DNA of 13,179 nt, from contig FR888166.1 of NCBI GenBank assembly GCA_000431775.1, forward strand, positions 1 to 13,179. Reading direction: 5' to 3'. A program made the position numbers and the translations under genes. Below, in pieces: positions 1 through 7,270 of the stretch. Origin of the DNA: Clostridium sp. CAG:413. GTDB taxonomy: Bacteria > Bacillota > Clostridia > Oscillospirales > Acutalibacteraceae. A model generated the notes under the pieces. That model saw nothing but the letters and a program-made list of their open reading frames with translations, made no database searches and was not told the DNA's origin. Positions within the stretch are counted from its first letter, which is position 1. Every line of letters begins with the position of its first letter.

Positions 1-1074
1 AATGAATATAAATGCCCTAATTGCGGTGGTGCGGTCGAATTTGACAGCGGCAGTCAGAGGATAAAGTGCCCCTACTGCGATTCCGAATTCGACGTTGCTG
101 CCATCGAGGCTGCCAATGAGGCTCAGAATAAAGCTGCCGACGATATGAATTGGGGCGCCGCAGGGGAGAAGTGGAGCGAGGACGAAGTCGCAGGCATGAG
201 GGTGTATGTTTGCAACTCCTGCGGCGGCGAGATAGTCGCCGATGAGACCACGAGCGCCACTCAATGTCCTTACTGCGGCAATCAGGTGACGATGAAGGGT
301 CAGCTCTCGGGCGACCTGCGCCCCGATCTGATAATCCCGTTCAAGCTCGATAAAAACGCCGCAAAGGAGGCGTACAAGAAGCATATCGGCAATAAAAAGC
401 TGCTGCCGAAGCTCTTCAAGGAAGAGAATCATATCGACGAGATAAAGGGAGTATATGTGCCCTATTGGCTCTTTGACTGCGACGCCTCGGGCTCCGTAAC
501 CTTCAGCGGAACTCAGGTCCAGCACTGGAGCGACGACGACTATGATTACACGAGAACCTCTTATTATGACCTTCACAGGAACGGTCAGGCGGCGTTCAGG
601 GCTATCCCCGTTGACGGCTCGTCCAAGATGGCGGACGATCTGATGGAATCCATCGAGCCTTTTAATCTCAGCGAGGCGGTCGACTTCAAGGCAGCTTACC
701 TTGCGGGCTATTTAGCCGACAGATACGACGTTTCGTATGAGGAGAATACTCCGAGAGCAAACGAAAGGGTGCGCGACAGCATGATACAGTCGATGAAGGA
801 AACGACGAGAGAGTATTTATCCGTCACGCCCAAGAGCACAAATATTGCCGTCAACGGCGGCAAGGTGCGTTACGCGCTCTACCCTGTGTGGATACTCAAC
901 ACCACCTACAAGGGCAGCAAATATATATTCGCAATGAACGGTCAGACCGGCAAGCTGGTCGGCGACCTGCCGCTTGATAAGGGCGCTTTCTGGAAGTGGT
1001 TCGGCATCCTCGGCGCGGGTCTTTCCGCCGCCTTCACCGGCCTTGCGTATCTGTTCTGGGGGGGAGTATTATGA
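1..1074 (+). CDS. Zinc-ribbon membrane protein, YdjG-like (5' partial)
   Basis: The reading frame is open from base 1, so the true start lies upstream; the internal ATG at 145 would cut off a zinc ribbon and is rejected. Two zinc-binding units are visible. The first has CPNC at codons 5-8 and CPYC at 23-26; the second has CNSC at 71-74 and CPYC at 89-92. A soluble region follows, then one hydrophobic segment at about codons 336-354 at the C-terminus. In Bacillus, YdjG has this zinc-ribbon plus membrane design and works with YdjH and the SPFH protein YdjI in a PspA-linked membrane-stress system. The stop overlaps the start of the TPM gene (ATGA), suggesting translational coupling. Assignment as YdjG-like rests on architecture and neighbour. 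The biochemical role is unknown, and the cysteines may bind zinc without binding DNA. Confidence 0.8.
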   Translation, partial: NEYKCPNCGGAVEFDSGSQRIKCPYCDSEFDVAAIEAANEAQNKAADDMNWGAAGEKWSEDEVAGMRVYVCNSCGGEIVADETTSATQCPYCGNQVTMKGQLSGDLRPDLIIPFKLDKNAAKEAYKKHIGNKKLLPKLFKEENHIDEIKGVYVPYWLFDCDASGSVTFSGTQVQHWSDDDYDYTRTSYYDLHRNGQAAFRAIPVDGSSKMADDLMESIEPFNLSEAVDFKAAYLAGYLADRYDVSYEENTPRANERVRDSMIQSMKETTREYLSVTPKSTNIAVNGGKVRYALYPVWILNTTYKGSKYIFAMNGQTGKLVGDLPLDKGAFWKWFGILGAGLSAAFTGLAYLFWGGVL

Positions 1075-2405
1075 GAAAAAGATTTTTTGCATTGCTCCTG
1101 ACACTTGCGCTGCTTGCGCTTACGGCAGTGCCCGCGTTTGCGGCGACATTTTATGTTTATGATGACGCTTCCGTTTTCACCGAGGATGAGACGGCGCAGC
1201 TGAATATCCTCGGCAGGGATATCAGAGACCGATATAATGTCGATGCTATCGTCGCTTACTCCAAGGATTGCGGCGGCAAGGACGCAGATGAATTCGCCCG
1301 TGAGGTCTACGCCAAGGAGTACGGCGGCGCGGACGGTATAGTTTTCTGCGTCAATAATTCAAACGGCGACCGCGGCTTCTATATCACCGGCAAGGCGGAC
1401 GATATCATCACCGAGGATGTTCAGAGGCTCATTCTGAGCGGCGTATACAACGCCGAATCGGTCTATGAAGGCGCAAATATTTATTACGGATTTGTCGTCT
1501 ATTATCTCGAAGAAGTGCTCAAGGGCGGCGAGGGTCTCAGCAGGACCATGCCTGCAATGCCCGGTCAGACCGAGACTGCGAGCGAGCCTGCGTCCGTGAT
1601 ACCCGAGGAGAGGCAGCTTGAGCTGTTTGTCGATAACGCCGAGCTGCTCACACCCGACGAGTGGGAGGCGCTCAACAATAAGCTCGCCGACATCAGCAAC
1701 GCTCATCAGGTCGAGGTAGCCATTGTGACGGTCAACTCGCTTGACGGCAAGGAGGTCAAGGAATACGCCGACGATTTCTATGACTACAACGGCTACGGCT
1801 ACGGCAAGAATGACGACGGCATTCTCCTGCTGCTCGCTATGGATACAAGGGAATGGGCAATAACCACCTACGGCAGTGCCATAGATACCTTCACCGATTA
1901 CCGTCAGAGCTGCATAATGAATGACGCCGGCGTGCTTGAGGATTTCGGCAAAAGCAATTTTGACGACGGCTTTAACACCTTTGCCGACGAGTGCAACAGA
2001 TGGCTCACCGTGACGGCGGAGGGCTACGACGACGACACGGATTATATCGGCTGGCCGTCGGGCTATCTTTCGGATCCCGACACTCCGAAGGATACGATAA
2101 AGCAAGCGCGAAAATTCCCCGTAACTTATATCCTGATAGCGATTGCGGCGGGTCTGCTGGTCGCCTTTGTCGTGATGAAGATAATAGCCGCCCCGCTCAA
2201 ATCCGTCACGAAGCAAAGCGGCGCAAACAATTATATCGTGCCCGGCTCAATGTCCGTGACGAATGCGGGCGACATATTCCTCTACAGCAATGTCACCAGG
2301 ACTGCAAAGCCCAAAGATAATGACAGCAGCTATTCGGGCGGAGGAAGCTCCACAAATGATAGCTCCTCCGGCAGAAGCCATGGCGGCTCGAGCGGCAGCT
2401 TCTGA
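1071..2405 (+). CDS. Membrane-anchored protein with two TPM domains, YdjH/YgcG-like
   Basis: The 444-residue product starts at ATG 1071, overlapping the upstream stop. This start gives a classic signal peptide: MRKR, a leucine/alanine-rich core, and AFA before the likely cleavage site after residue 24. An upstream in-frame ATG at 996 would bury the signal and lies inside the previous gene. Two TPM-type domains are seen, at about 28-150 and 185-312. Both open with a (V)D-A-(S/E)-(V/L)-(F/L)-T motif and contain an acidic GxDGI/DDGI segment. A linker rich in P, E and T separates them. One membrane helix lies at 350-374, and the tail is rich in Gly and Ser, ending HGGSSGSF as in many YgcG/YdjH proteins. 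TPM domains were linked to phosphatase-like activity in plant TLP18.3 and to membrane-protein complexes in bacteria. With its zinc-ribbon neighbour it probably forms an envelope-stress membrane complex. B. subtilis YdjH has a single TPM domain, so the duplication is unusual. Confidence 0.85.
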   Translation: MRKRFFALLLTLALLALTAVPAFAATFYVYDDASVFTEDETAQLNILGRDIRDRYNVDAIVAYSKDCGGKDADEFAREVYAKEYGGADGIVFCVNNSNGDRGFYITGKADDIITEDVQRLILSGVYNAESVYEGANIYYGFVVYYLEEVLKGGEGLSRTMPAMPGQTETASEPASVIPEERQLELFVDNAELLTPDEWEALNNKLADISNAHQVEVAIVTVNSLDGKEVKEYADDFYDYNGYGYGKNDDGILLLLAMDTREWAITTYGSAIDTFTDYRQSCIMNDAGVLEDFGKSNFDDGFNTFADECNRWLTVTAEGYDDDTDYIGWPSGYLSDPDTPKDTIKQARKFPVTYILIAIAAGLLVAFVVMKIIAAPLKSVTKQSGANNYIVPGSMSVTNAGDIFLYSNVTRTAKPKDNDSSYSGGGSSTNDSSSGRSHGGSSGSF

Positions 2406-2424
2406 TATAATATGACATAATACA

Positions 2425-2462
2425 AAAGACCGTACCCCGTATAAAATCGGGATACGGTCTTT
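2425..2462. terminator. Bidirectional intrinsic terminator between convergent genes
   Basis: A 15-base arm at 2425-2439 (AAAGACCGTACCCCG) pairs with 2448-2462 (CGGGATACGGTCTTT), with a single C/A mismatch and an 8-base AT-rich loop. The arm begins with A residues and ends with T residues, so the hairpin has a U-rich 3' side on either strand. It lies 20 bases after the TPM gene stop and 28 bases beyond the stop of the convergent acyl-CoA synthetase gene. It most likely ends both transcripts. Confidence 0.85.
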
Positions 2463-2489
2463 CATTATCGGACGATATACAATAATAAA

Positions 2490-4202
2490 TTATTTCTTGA
2501 CTGCCGCCGCAGCCTCTTTTTGTTCCTCGGCGCGAGGCTCTTTCTTTATCTTTTCGCCGATGAAGCGCTTTATCTTGTTGCTGGTCGTCTTTTCAAACTC
2601 CTTGTCGCGGATGATGACCTTGGATATCTGTTTATATATCGGCAGCTCCTTGCAGGCATTGCGGATGGAATTCAGCACCTGAGCGGGGGTCTTGCTCTCG
2701 GAGAGGAAGACCTCGGCGAGCAGCGAGCTTTCGTTGCCGTTCTCATCCTTTTCGCCGCTGACTATGACCTCGCTGACATAGTCGATGCTCTGGATATAGC
2801 TCTCAATCTCCTCGGGATAAATGTTTTTGCCGTTGTTGAGCACGATTATATTCTTTTTCCTGCCGGAGATAACGAGCTGCTCTTTGCTGTTTATCGTGCC
2901 GTAGTCGCCGGTGTAGAACCAGCCGTCCTTCAGCACCTGAGCGGTGAGCTCGGGGTTGCGATAGTAGCCGAGCATGACCACGTCGCCCTTGACGAGGATC
3001 TCGCCGATGCCCTCTTCGTTCGGCTCGTCGATCTTCCACTGGAGGCAGGGCAGCTTGATGCCTGCGGTGCGGTAATCGTTGGCGGCGTCGTTGTTGGCGC
3101 ATACAAGAGGCGAGCATTCGGTGATGCCGTAGCCATTTATCAGGCTGATGCCGATATTGTCAAAGAATTCGCCGACCTCGGCTCTTATCGGGGCGCCGCC
3201 GCAGACTATCTTACGCAGATTGCCGCCGAATATCTCATGCAGGAATGAGAATATCTTCTTGCGCCTGTCGATACCGACCTTGCGCAGACCGTTGCTGAGC
3301 TTAACTGCCGAGTCAAACTGCTTCTTTTTGCCCTTTGCCTCGATCTCCTTGATGATGCGGGTGTAGAATTTCTCGGCGATGGCGGGCACGATATAAATAT
3401 AATCCGGATGATAGGTTTTAAGGTTGTTGAGAATAGCGCGCAGGCTCTCGTTGATGCAGAGCGTTGAATGATGGTGGAATGAGACGAGCAGGTCGCTCAC
3501 GCTCTCATAGGTGTGGTTGTAGGGCAGCACCGAGAGACCGACCTCAAAGACCGTCGAGACCTGCAAGCCGTAATAAACGCTCGACACAAGGTTGTGTTCG
3601 CTGAGCATGACGCCCTTTGACATTCCCGTCGTGCCCGAGGTGTAGACGAGCATTTTCATCCTGTTCGGGTCGCTCTTGAGGGCGAGAAAGGCTGATTTAT
3701 CGAGCTTTGCGCCCGCGTCAAGGACTTTTTTGAATGAGAGGAATTTGCCGTCGTCCTCGCTGCGGTCGAAGCAGATGAAATACTTGACCCCGCCGAGCGA
3801 ATCGGCGTTTTCGGCGAAGAGCTGCTCATACCGCTCGTCGCAGAATACTACCTTGCTCTCGCTGTCGTTGATAAGGTGGATTATGTCCTTGCCGGGCAGC
3901 TCCCTGTCGAGCGGCACGAAGGCTCCGCTGCATCTAATGGCGGTGAAATAGGCGGTTATCCAGTTCACACTGTTTGCGCCGATGCAGGCGATGTTGCAGT
4001 CGCCGAAACCCTCGGATTCGAGAAAAGCGCCGAGCGAATATACTCTGTTTATGAATTCCGAGTAGGTCATCGCCTTGATCTCGTCATTCTCCTTGTACTT
4101 GTAAGCTATCTTCTGAGGGCACTGCTCAAGTGCGAGCGATATCATCTCGGCAATGCTTCCGAAGGGCTGAACGTCGTAATATTTGTACTTTACCTTTGCC
4201 AT
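2490..4202 (-). CDS. AMP-forming acyl-CoA synthetase (long-chain fatty-acid CoA ligase type)
   Basis: This 570-residue enzyme belongs to the ANL adenylating superfamily, which activates a carboxylic acid with ATP to an acyl-AMP and usually transfers it to CoA. The core motifs are intact. The phosphate-binding loop YTSGTTGMSKG is at 187-197, the adenine/acyl motif NGYGITECSPLV at 356-367, GWFYTGD at 427-433, the hinge and C-domain entry SGRKKNIIVLNNGKNIYPEE at 447-466, and the catalytic lysine K543 in TTSNKIKR. The start at 4202 is preceded by AGAGGTG with 6-base spacing; a frame extending to 4292 lacks this site and resembles leader sequence. The C-terminus is a charged Lys/Glu/Ala tail. Length and motif spelling resemble long-chain acyl-CoA synthetases. 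No carrier protein or fatty-acid gene is adjacent, so the acyl substrate, and whether CoA or a carrier accepts it, are open. Confidence 0.9.
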   Translation of the reverse strand: MAKVKYKYYDVQPFGSIAEMISLALEQCPQKIAYKYKENDEIKAMTYSEFINRVYSLGAFLESEGFGDCNIACIGANSVNWITAYFTAIRCSGAFVPLDRELPGKDIIHLINDSESKVVFCDERYEQLFAENADSLGGVKYFICFDRSEDDGKFLSFKKVLDAGAKLDKSAFLALKSDPNRMKMLVYTSGTTGMSKGVMLSEHNLVSSVYYGLQVSTVFEVGLSVLPYNHTYESVSDLLVSFHHHSTLCINESLRAILNNLKTYHPDYIYIVPAIAEKFYTRIIKEIEAKGKKKQFDSAVKLSNGLRKVGIDRRKKIFSFLHEIFGGNLRKIVCGGAPIRAEVGEFFDNIGISLINGYGITECSPLVCANNDAANDYRTAGIKLPCLQWKIDEPNEEGIGEILVKGDVVMLGYYRNPELTAQVLKDGWFYTGDYGTINSKEQLVISGRKKNIIVLNNGKNIYPEEIESYIQSIDYVSEVIVSGEKDENGNESSLLAEVFLSESKTPAQVLNSIRNACKELPIYKQISKVIIRDKEFEKTTSNKIKRFIGEKIKKEPRAEEQKEAAAAVKK

Positions 4203-4208
4203 GTGGGG

Positions 4209-4215
4209 CACCTCT
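4209..4215 (-). promoter_or_regulatory. Ribosome binding site deciding the acyl-CoA synthetase start
   Basis: On the minus strand AGAGGTG lies 6 bases before the ATG at 4202. It supports the 570-residue product over the 30-residue longer reading that would begin at 4292. Confidence 0.75.
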
Positions 4216-4263
4216 TTTTTCGTGTAGTGATCGGCGTCCTTGCGGCTCTCCGTCAATGTCAAT

Positions 4264-4292
4264 ATTCTATAACGTCGCCGCAAATAAGTCAC
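4264..4292 (-). promoter_or_regulatory. Possible promoter for the acyl-CoA synthetase gene
   Basis: On the minus strand GTGACT (4292-4287) and TAGAAT (4269-4264) are separated by 17 bases and lie about 60 bases before the start codon. The -10 matches the sigma-A consensus at 5 of 6 positions and the -35 at 4 of 6. This is the best pair seen, but the region is AT-rich and other pairings are possible. Confidence 0.35.
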
Positions 4293-4332
4293 GCTATTAA
4301 CGCTTTCAAAAAATCTACTCTCGTTTTTTGAG

Positions 4333-4371
4333 ATTCTACTCGTCGAAAAGCGACTCTACCGTGAGTAGAAT
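4333..4371. repeat. Nested inverted repeats in the divergent regulatory region
   Basis: ATTCTACTC (4333-4341) is exactly complementary to GAGTAGAAT (4363-4371). Inside it GTCG (4342-4345) and CGAC (4351-4354) form a second, smaller inverted repeat around AAAAG. Further partial copies lie close by: ATCTACTCTCG just upstream, and CGAAAAAGCGACTTG at 4386-4400, echoing CGAAAAGCGACTC at 4344-4356. The cluster sits between two divergent genes and 27 bases ahead of the -35 of the XRE gene promoter. It could be an operator for that regulator or a transcript hairpin; function is inferred only. Confidence 0.5.
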
Positions 4372-4397
4372 TCTAAGATTTTCAACGAAAAAGCGAC

Positions 4398-4426
4398 TTG
4401 ATTTTCACAGCGGCTTGTTGTATAAT
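4398..4426 (+). promoter_or_regulatory. Sigma-A type promoter for the XRE regulator
   Basis: TTGATT (4398-4403) and a perfect TATAAT (4421-4426) are separated by exactly 17 bases. The start codon is 40 bases downstream of the -10, leaving a short leader with a GGAGAGGAG ribosome binding site. The -35 overlaps the end of a CGAAAAAGCGACTTG repeat, so a repressor bound there could block it. Confidence 0.75.
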
Positions 4427-4465
4427 CATACTATATTAAATTTCGGCGGAGAGGAGAATGCAGCC

Positions 4466-5092
4466 GTGACGGAGGAACGCCTCAAGAAAAATATCGCAAA
4501 AAATCTCTCCTCGCTCAGGAAATCCGCGGGGCTTACGCAGGCGGAGCTGGGCGAGAAGCTCACATATTCGGACAAATCAATATCAAAATGGGAGAGGGGA
4601 GACGGGCTGCCTGATCTGCTCGTGCTCGACAAGCTGGCGGAGCTTTACGGCGTTACGCTCAACGACATCGTCGGCGACGATACCCCCAAGGTCAAGACCG
4701 GCGGCAGGAAGCCGCACCTGACCAACCGTATAATTATCCCGATGCTCTCGGCGGGGCTTGTGTTCCTCGTAGCCTCGATAATCTATTTCGCTCTGAGGCT
4801 TGCGGGCTTTGCGGCGGACAGGATAGGCATAATTTTTCTCTATGCGATACCCGTTGCGTTTATCCCGCTCATAGTTTTTACCTCCCTCTGGTGGCCGCTG
4901 CCGCACCGTTTCGTCTGCGCCAGCGGGCTTGACTGGTCGCTTGTGCTCTGCCTGCGGCTGACCTTCCAAACGGAGAGACTTAATTCCATATTTATAATCG
5001 CGGCGATAGTCCAGGTGCTCATTATCCTTTGGTTTGTCCTGCGTTATCGCACTATAAAGCGAAAAAAGGCTAAGGGCGGCTCTGCCGAATAG
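4466..5092 (+). CDS. XRE-family regulator with C-terminal membrane domain
   Basis: The proposed start is GTG at 4466, preceded by GGAGAGGAG (4448-4456) and downstream of a good promoter. An in-frame ATG at 4328 lies upstream of that promoter and is unlikely. The product has 208 residues. Residues about 10-65 form a Cro/C1-type helix-turn-helix, with LTQAELGEKL and the typical SISKWERG recognition region, then LLVLDKLAELYGV. After a short basic linker come about four hydrophobic segments near 88-111, 118-141, 153-165 and 174-193, and a lysine-rich end. Such membrane-tethered XRE proteins are common in Firmicutes, and their signals are mostly unknown. It probably binds its own promoter region, where inverted repeats are present, and may also control the divergent acyl-CoA synthetase gene or the downstream symporter. 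The target is inference. Confidence 0.82.
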   Translation: MTEERLKKNIAKNLSSLRKSAGLTQAELGEKLTYSDKSISKWERGDGLPDLLVLDKLAELYGVTLNDIVGDDTPKVKTGGRKPHLTNRIIIPMLSAGLVFLVASIIYFALRLAGFAADRIGIIFLYAIPVAFIPLIVFTSLWWPLPHRFVCASGLDWSLVLCLRLTFQTERLNSIFIIAAIVQVLIILWFVLRYRTIKRKKAKGGSAE

Positions 5093-5153
5093 TGTTATTT
5101 ACCAAAAACGCCGCTGTCGTACTGTGCATGTTTCATAAAAAATATTTACGGTA

Positions 5154-5182
5154 TTGAAAAGACTGTCACTGTGTGATAAAAT
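5154..5182 (+). promoter_or_regulatory. Sigma-A type promoter for the symporter gene
   Basis: TTGAAA (5154-5159) and TAAAAT (5177-5182) are 17 bases apart and lie 33 bases before the symporter ATG. No terminator with a T-tract was found between the XRE gene and this point, so read-through from the regulator gene is also possible. Confidence 0.7.
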
Positions 5183-5215
5183 AAATCGAATATTTCAACG
5201 ATAGGGAGAGATGAT

Positions 5216-6727
5216 ATGGCTTCAAGCGCTAACGCTGTTGCTCAGGCACCCGAGCAGCAGGAGAGGCACCTCGCCGTCCCGAAGGACAGACGCTATGTCG
5301 GGACGAAAGAGACAGTGGCTTATATACTCGATGATATTTCCCAGAGCTTTAATATCAACAAGTATAATGATATTTTTGTTACGGATATTATCAGAGTCGG
5401 CCTCAAATTCCAGCAGATAGTTACTTTTGTTATAGGTATTTGGGATATCATCAACGATGTGTTCCTTGCGGCTATCGTCGATAAGACCAGGACCCGTTGG
5501 GGTAAATTCAAGCCCTGGCTCGTCGTTTATGCAGGCCCCGGCGTGCTTTGCAGCCTCTTTTTCTGGATGATGCCGCTCGTTTTCGGCGACAGAGGTCTTT
5601 ATGACGCGTCCAAGTTGGCGTTCTATTTGATATTGCAGCTCTTCACCAACCTTGCGAGCTCCCTTATTGCTATTGCAAGGACGGGTATGACGGCGACCAT
5701 CACGCCCAATATCATCGACAGGACCCGTCTTATCACTCAGGCAAACCTCCTCTCCGGCTTCGTTGAGAAGGCTCCCGAAATTCTCATGGGCGTGCTCATC
5801 GACCTTGTCAGCCGCGGCGTTCTCAAGTTCCCGATGCGTTCGCTTTATGTTTCCGGCGGCGTTTTCACCACCCTTGTCAGCGGCGGACTTGCCCTTTACT
5901 TCGCATTCGTCTCCAAAGAGAGAGTTATGCAGACGGTCGACCGCCCGAGCATCTTCGCAGGCGTCAAGTCGGTCTTCACCAATAAGCCGCTGCTGCTCAT
6001 CACCCTTTCCGAGTTCCTCGGTGCGTTCAGCATGAACTCCGGCACCAACTACTACTACATCAACGTGCTCGGCCTTGCCTCGATGACCACCATCGTCGGC
6101 ATCCCCGGCGCCATCGTTTCCCCGATAAGCTATTCCTACGTTCCCTGGGCGAGATCGAAGTTCTCCACCAAGGCTCTGTGGATAGTCGGCTCCCATATTG
6201 ATAACCTGCTTATGACCGGCGTTTTCATCGTCGGCTCGATAAACAAGAATTATAAGAAGCTCAGCGCAATGATCCCCGCTTTCATGCTCCGCGAGACCAT
6301 TTGGATGTTCTTCTACGGCATCAAAAAGGTTATTCCCGAGGAGATGAGAAACGAAGCCATCGACTACGGCGAGTGGAAGAACGGCTACCGTACCGAGGGT
6401 ATGACGGGCGTTGCAAAGGGACTTGCCACAAAGCTCGTCTCCACCGTCGGTCAGACCATCAAGGCAGCCATCCTCGCGAGGATCGGCTACGTCCAGGGCG
6501 CAGGCTTCGGCAACCAGTCCGAGAAGACCGAGTATTCGCTCTTCTGGATGTGCACCATTCTTCCCGTTGTTACGGGCATCCTCAGCATCATTCCGAAGTT
6601 CTTCTATGACCTCAACGGCGAGAAGAGAGACAGAATGTACAGAGAGCTTCACGAGCGCCGTAAGGCTATGGCCAACCAGGTCGATGAGTTCAACGACCAG
6701 GCGGGCGAGCAGGAAGCTGCAAACTAA
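5216..6727 (+). CDS. GPH-family (MFS) sugar:cation symporter
   Basis: The 503-residue polytopic membrane protein resembles the glycoside-pentoside-hexuronide:cation symporter family (MelB, XylP, UidB type). The family signature is clear: WDIIND at 76-81 and DKTRTRWGKFKPW at 89-101 after the second helix, and IDYGEWKNGYRTEG at 381-394 in the second half. Multiple hydrophobic stretches between 65 and 460 fit 12 helices. The soluble N-terminus (about 35 residues, rich in Gln, Glu and Arg) and a charged C-terminal tail are likely cytoplasmic. The start has GGGAG at 5204-5208, 7 bases upstream. Members import sugars or glycosides with Na+ or H+. The nearby isomerase and oxidoreductase suggest a role in the same pathway, but the substrate cannot be predicted. 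The gene has its own promoter and is followed by a strong terminator. Confidence 0.88.
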   Translation: MASSANAVAQAPEQQERHLAVPKDRRYVGTKETVAYILDDISQSFNINKYNDIFVTDIIRVGLKFQQIVTFVIGIWDIINDVFLAAIVDKTRTRWGKFKPWLVVYAGPGVLCSLFFWMMPLVFGDRGLYDASKLAFYLILQLFTNLASSLIAIARTGMTATITPNIIDRTRLITQANLLSGFVEKAPEILMGVLIDLVSRGVLKFPMRSLYVSGGVFTTLVSGGLALYFAFVSKERVMQTVDRPSIFAGVKSVFTNKPLLLITLSEFLGAFSMNSGTNYYYINVLGLASMTTIVGIPGAIVSPISYSYVPWARSKFSTKALWIVGSHIDNLLMTGVFIVGSINKNYKKLSAMIPAFMLRETIWMFFYGIKKVIPEEMRNEAIDYGEWKNGYRTEGMTGVAKGLATKLVSTVGQTIKAAILARIGYVQGAGFGNQSEKTEYSLFWMCTILPVVTGILSIIPKFFYDLNGEKRDRMYRELHERRKAMANQVDEFNDQAGEQEAAN

Positions 6728-6735
6728 AACTCAAG

Positions 6736-6766
6736 GCTGCCGCATTTATTTGCGGCAGCTTTTTTT
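6736..6766 (+). terminator. Intrinsic terminator after the symporter
   Basis: GCTGCCGCA (6736-6744) pairs perfectly with TGCGGCAGC (6751-6759) over a 6-base loop, followed by seven T residues. The T-tract ends one base before the GGAGG of the next gene, so termination here directly limits that gene's expression from the symporter promoter. Confidence 0.9.
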
Positions 6767-6780
6767 CGGAGGTAATTCAA

Positions 6781-7233
6781 ATGACAAAAGGCGATTATGC
6801 GAAGCAGCTCTTTGAGAGCGGAATGAACTGCGCCCAGGCGGTTTTCTGCGCTTTCTCGGACGAACTCGGTTTTGATAAGGATACCGCACTGCGTATCTCC
6901 GCGGGCTTCGGCGGCGGTATAGGCAGGCTCAGGGAGGTCTGCGGCGCGGTCAGCGGAATGACAATGACCCTCTCTTATAAATTCGCCTGCACCGACCCGA
7001 ACGACAGGCAGCGCAAGGCAGCGCTTTATGCCTTGATTCAGCGTGCGGCGGGCGAATTCAAGGCGGAGACAGGCTCGATAGTCTGCCGCGAGCTGCTCGG
7101 CCTCGGTGGGTCGAGCGCCCCCGTGCCGGAGCAGAGGACGGAAACCTACTATAAAAAGCGCCCCTGCGGCGAGCTTGTGCGCCTCGTGGCCGACATCACG
7201 GAGAAATATATCAAAAACGGCGGCGAAATTTAA
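6781..7233 (+). CDS. C_GCAxxG_C_C family putative redox-active protein
   Basis: The 150-residue product matches the C_GCAxxG_C_C family, small proteins thought to be redox-active or metal-binding. Visible marks are NCAQAV with C17, the glycine-rich GFGGGIGR (42-49) followed by EVCGAVSG with C54, VCRELLG with C102, and RPCGELV with C129. Extra cysteines are C23 and C70. There is no signal peptide or membrane helix, so it should be cytoplasmic. GGAGGT at 6768-6773 sits 7 bases before the ATG and fixes the start. It is the only gene between the symporter terminator and the promoter of the next operon, so it is probably transcribed by partial read-through or from a promoter inside the symporter gene. 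A link to the neighbouring oxidoreductase is possible but unproven. No enzymatic role is established for the family. Confidence 0.85.
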   Translation: MTKGDYAKQLFESGMNCAQAVFCAFSDELGFDKDTALRISAGFGGGIGRLREVCGAVSGMTMTLSYKFACTDPNDRQRKAALYALIQRAAGEFKAETGSIVCRELLGLGGSSAPVPEQRTETYYKKRPCGELVRLVADITEKYIKNGGEI

Positions 7234-7241
7234 CTTTTTAC

Positions 7242-7270
7242 TTGTAAGAACGCTAAAGATATGATAATAT
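7242..7270 (+). promoter_or_regulatory. Probable promoter of the isomerase-oxidoreductase-kinase operon
   Basis: TTGTAA (7242-7247) and TAATAT (7265-7270) are separated by 17 bases, 33 bases ahead of the first ATG of the operon. The surrounding sequence is very AT-rich, so the -10 is not unique. An inverted repeat (ATAATAT at 7264-7270, ATATTAT at 7281-7287) overlaps the -10 and the expected transcription start, and might be an operator. Confidence 0.5.

Noticed and set aside
1359..2216. A 285-codon open frame antisense to the TPM gene
   Set aside because: It lies wholly inside the tandem TPM coding region and shows no protein motif.
4328..4465. Longer start for the XRE regulator at ATG 4328
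   Set aside because: It would lie upstream of the TTGATT-17-TATAAT promoter and add a non-helix-turn-helix extension. GTG at 4466 has a GGAGAGGAG ribosome binding site and begins the normal domain.
5060..5095. Possible terminator at the end of the XRE gene
   Set aside because: CGGC-TCT-GCCG can pair over the last codons, but the loop is only three bases and no T-tract follows.
5222..6652. A 476-codon open frame antisense to the symporter gene
   Set aside because: It is an exact shadow of a clear GPH symporter with a promoter, ribosome binding site and family motifs. Its translation is low-complexity and shows no domain. Strong GC bias at third positions keeps antisense frames open.
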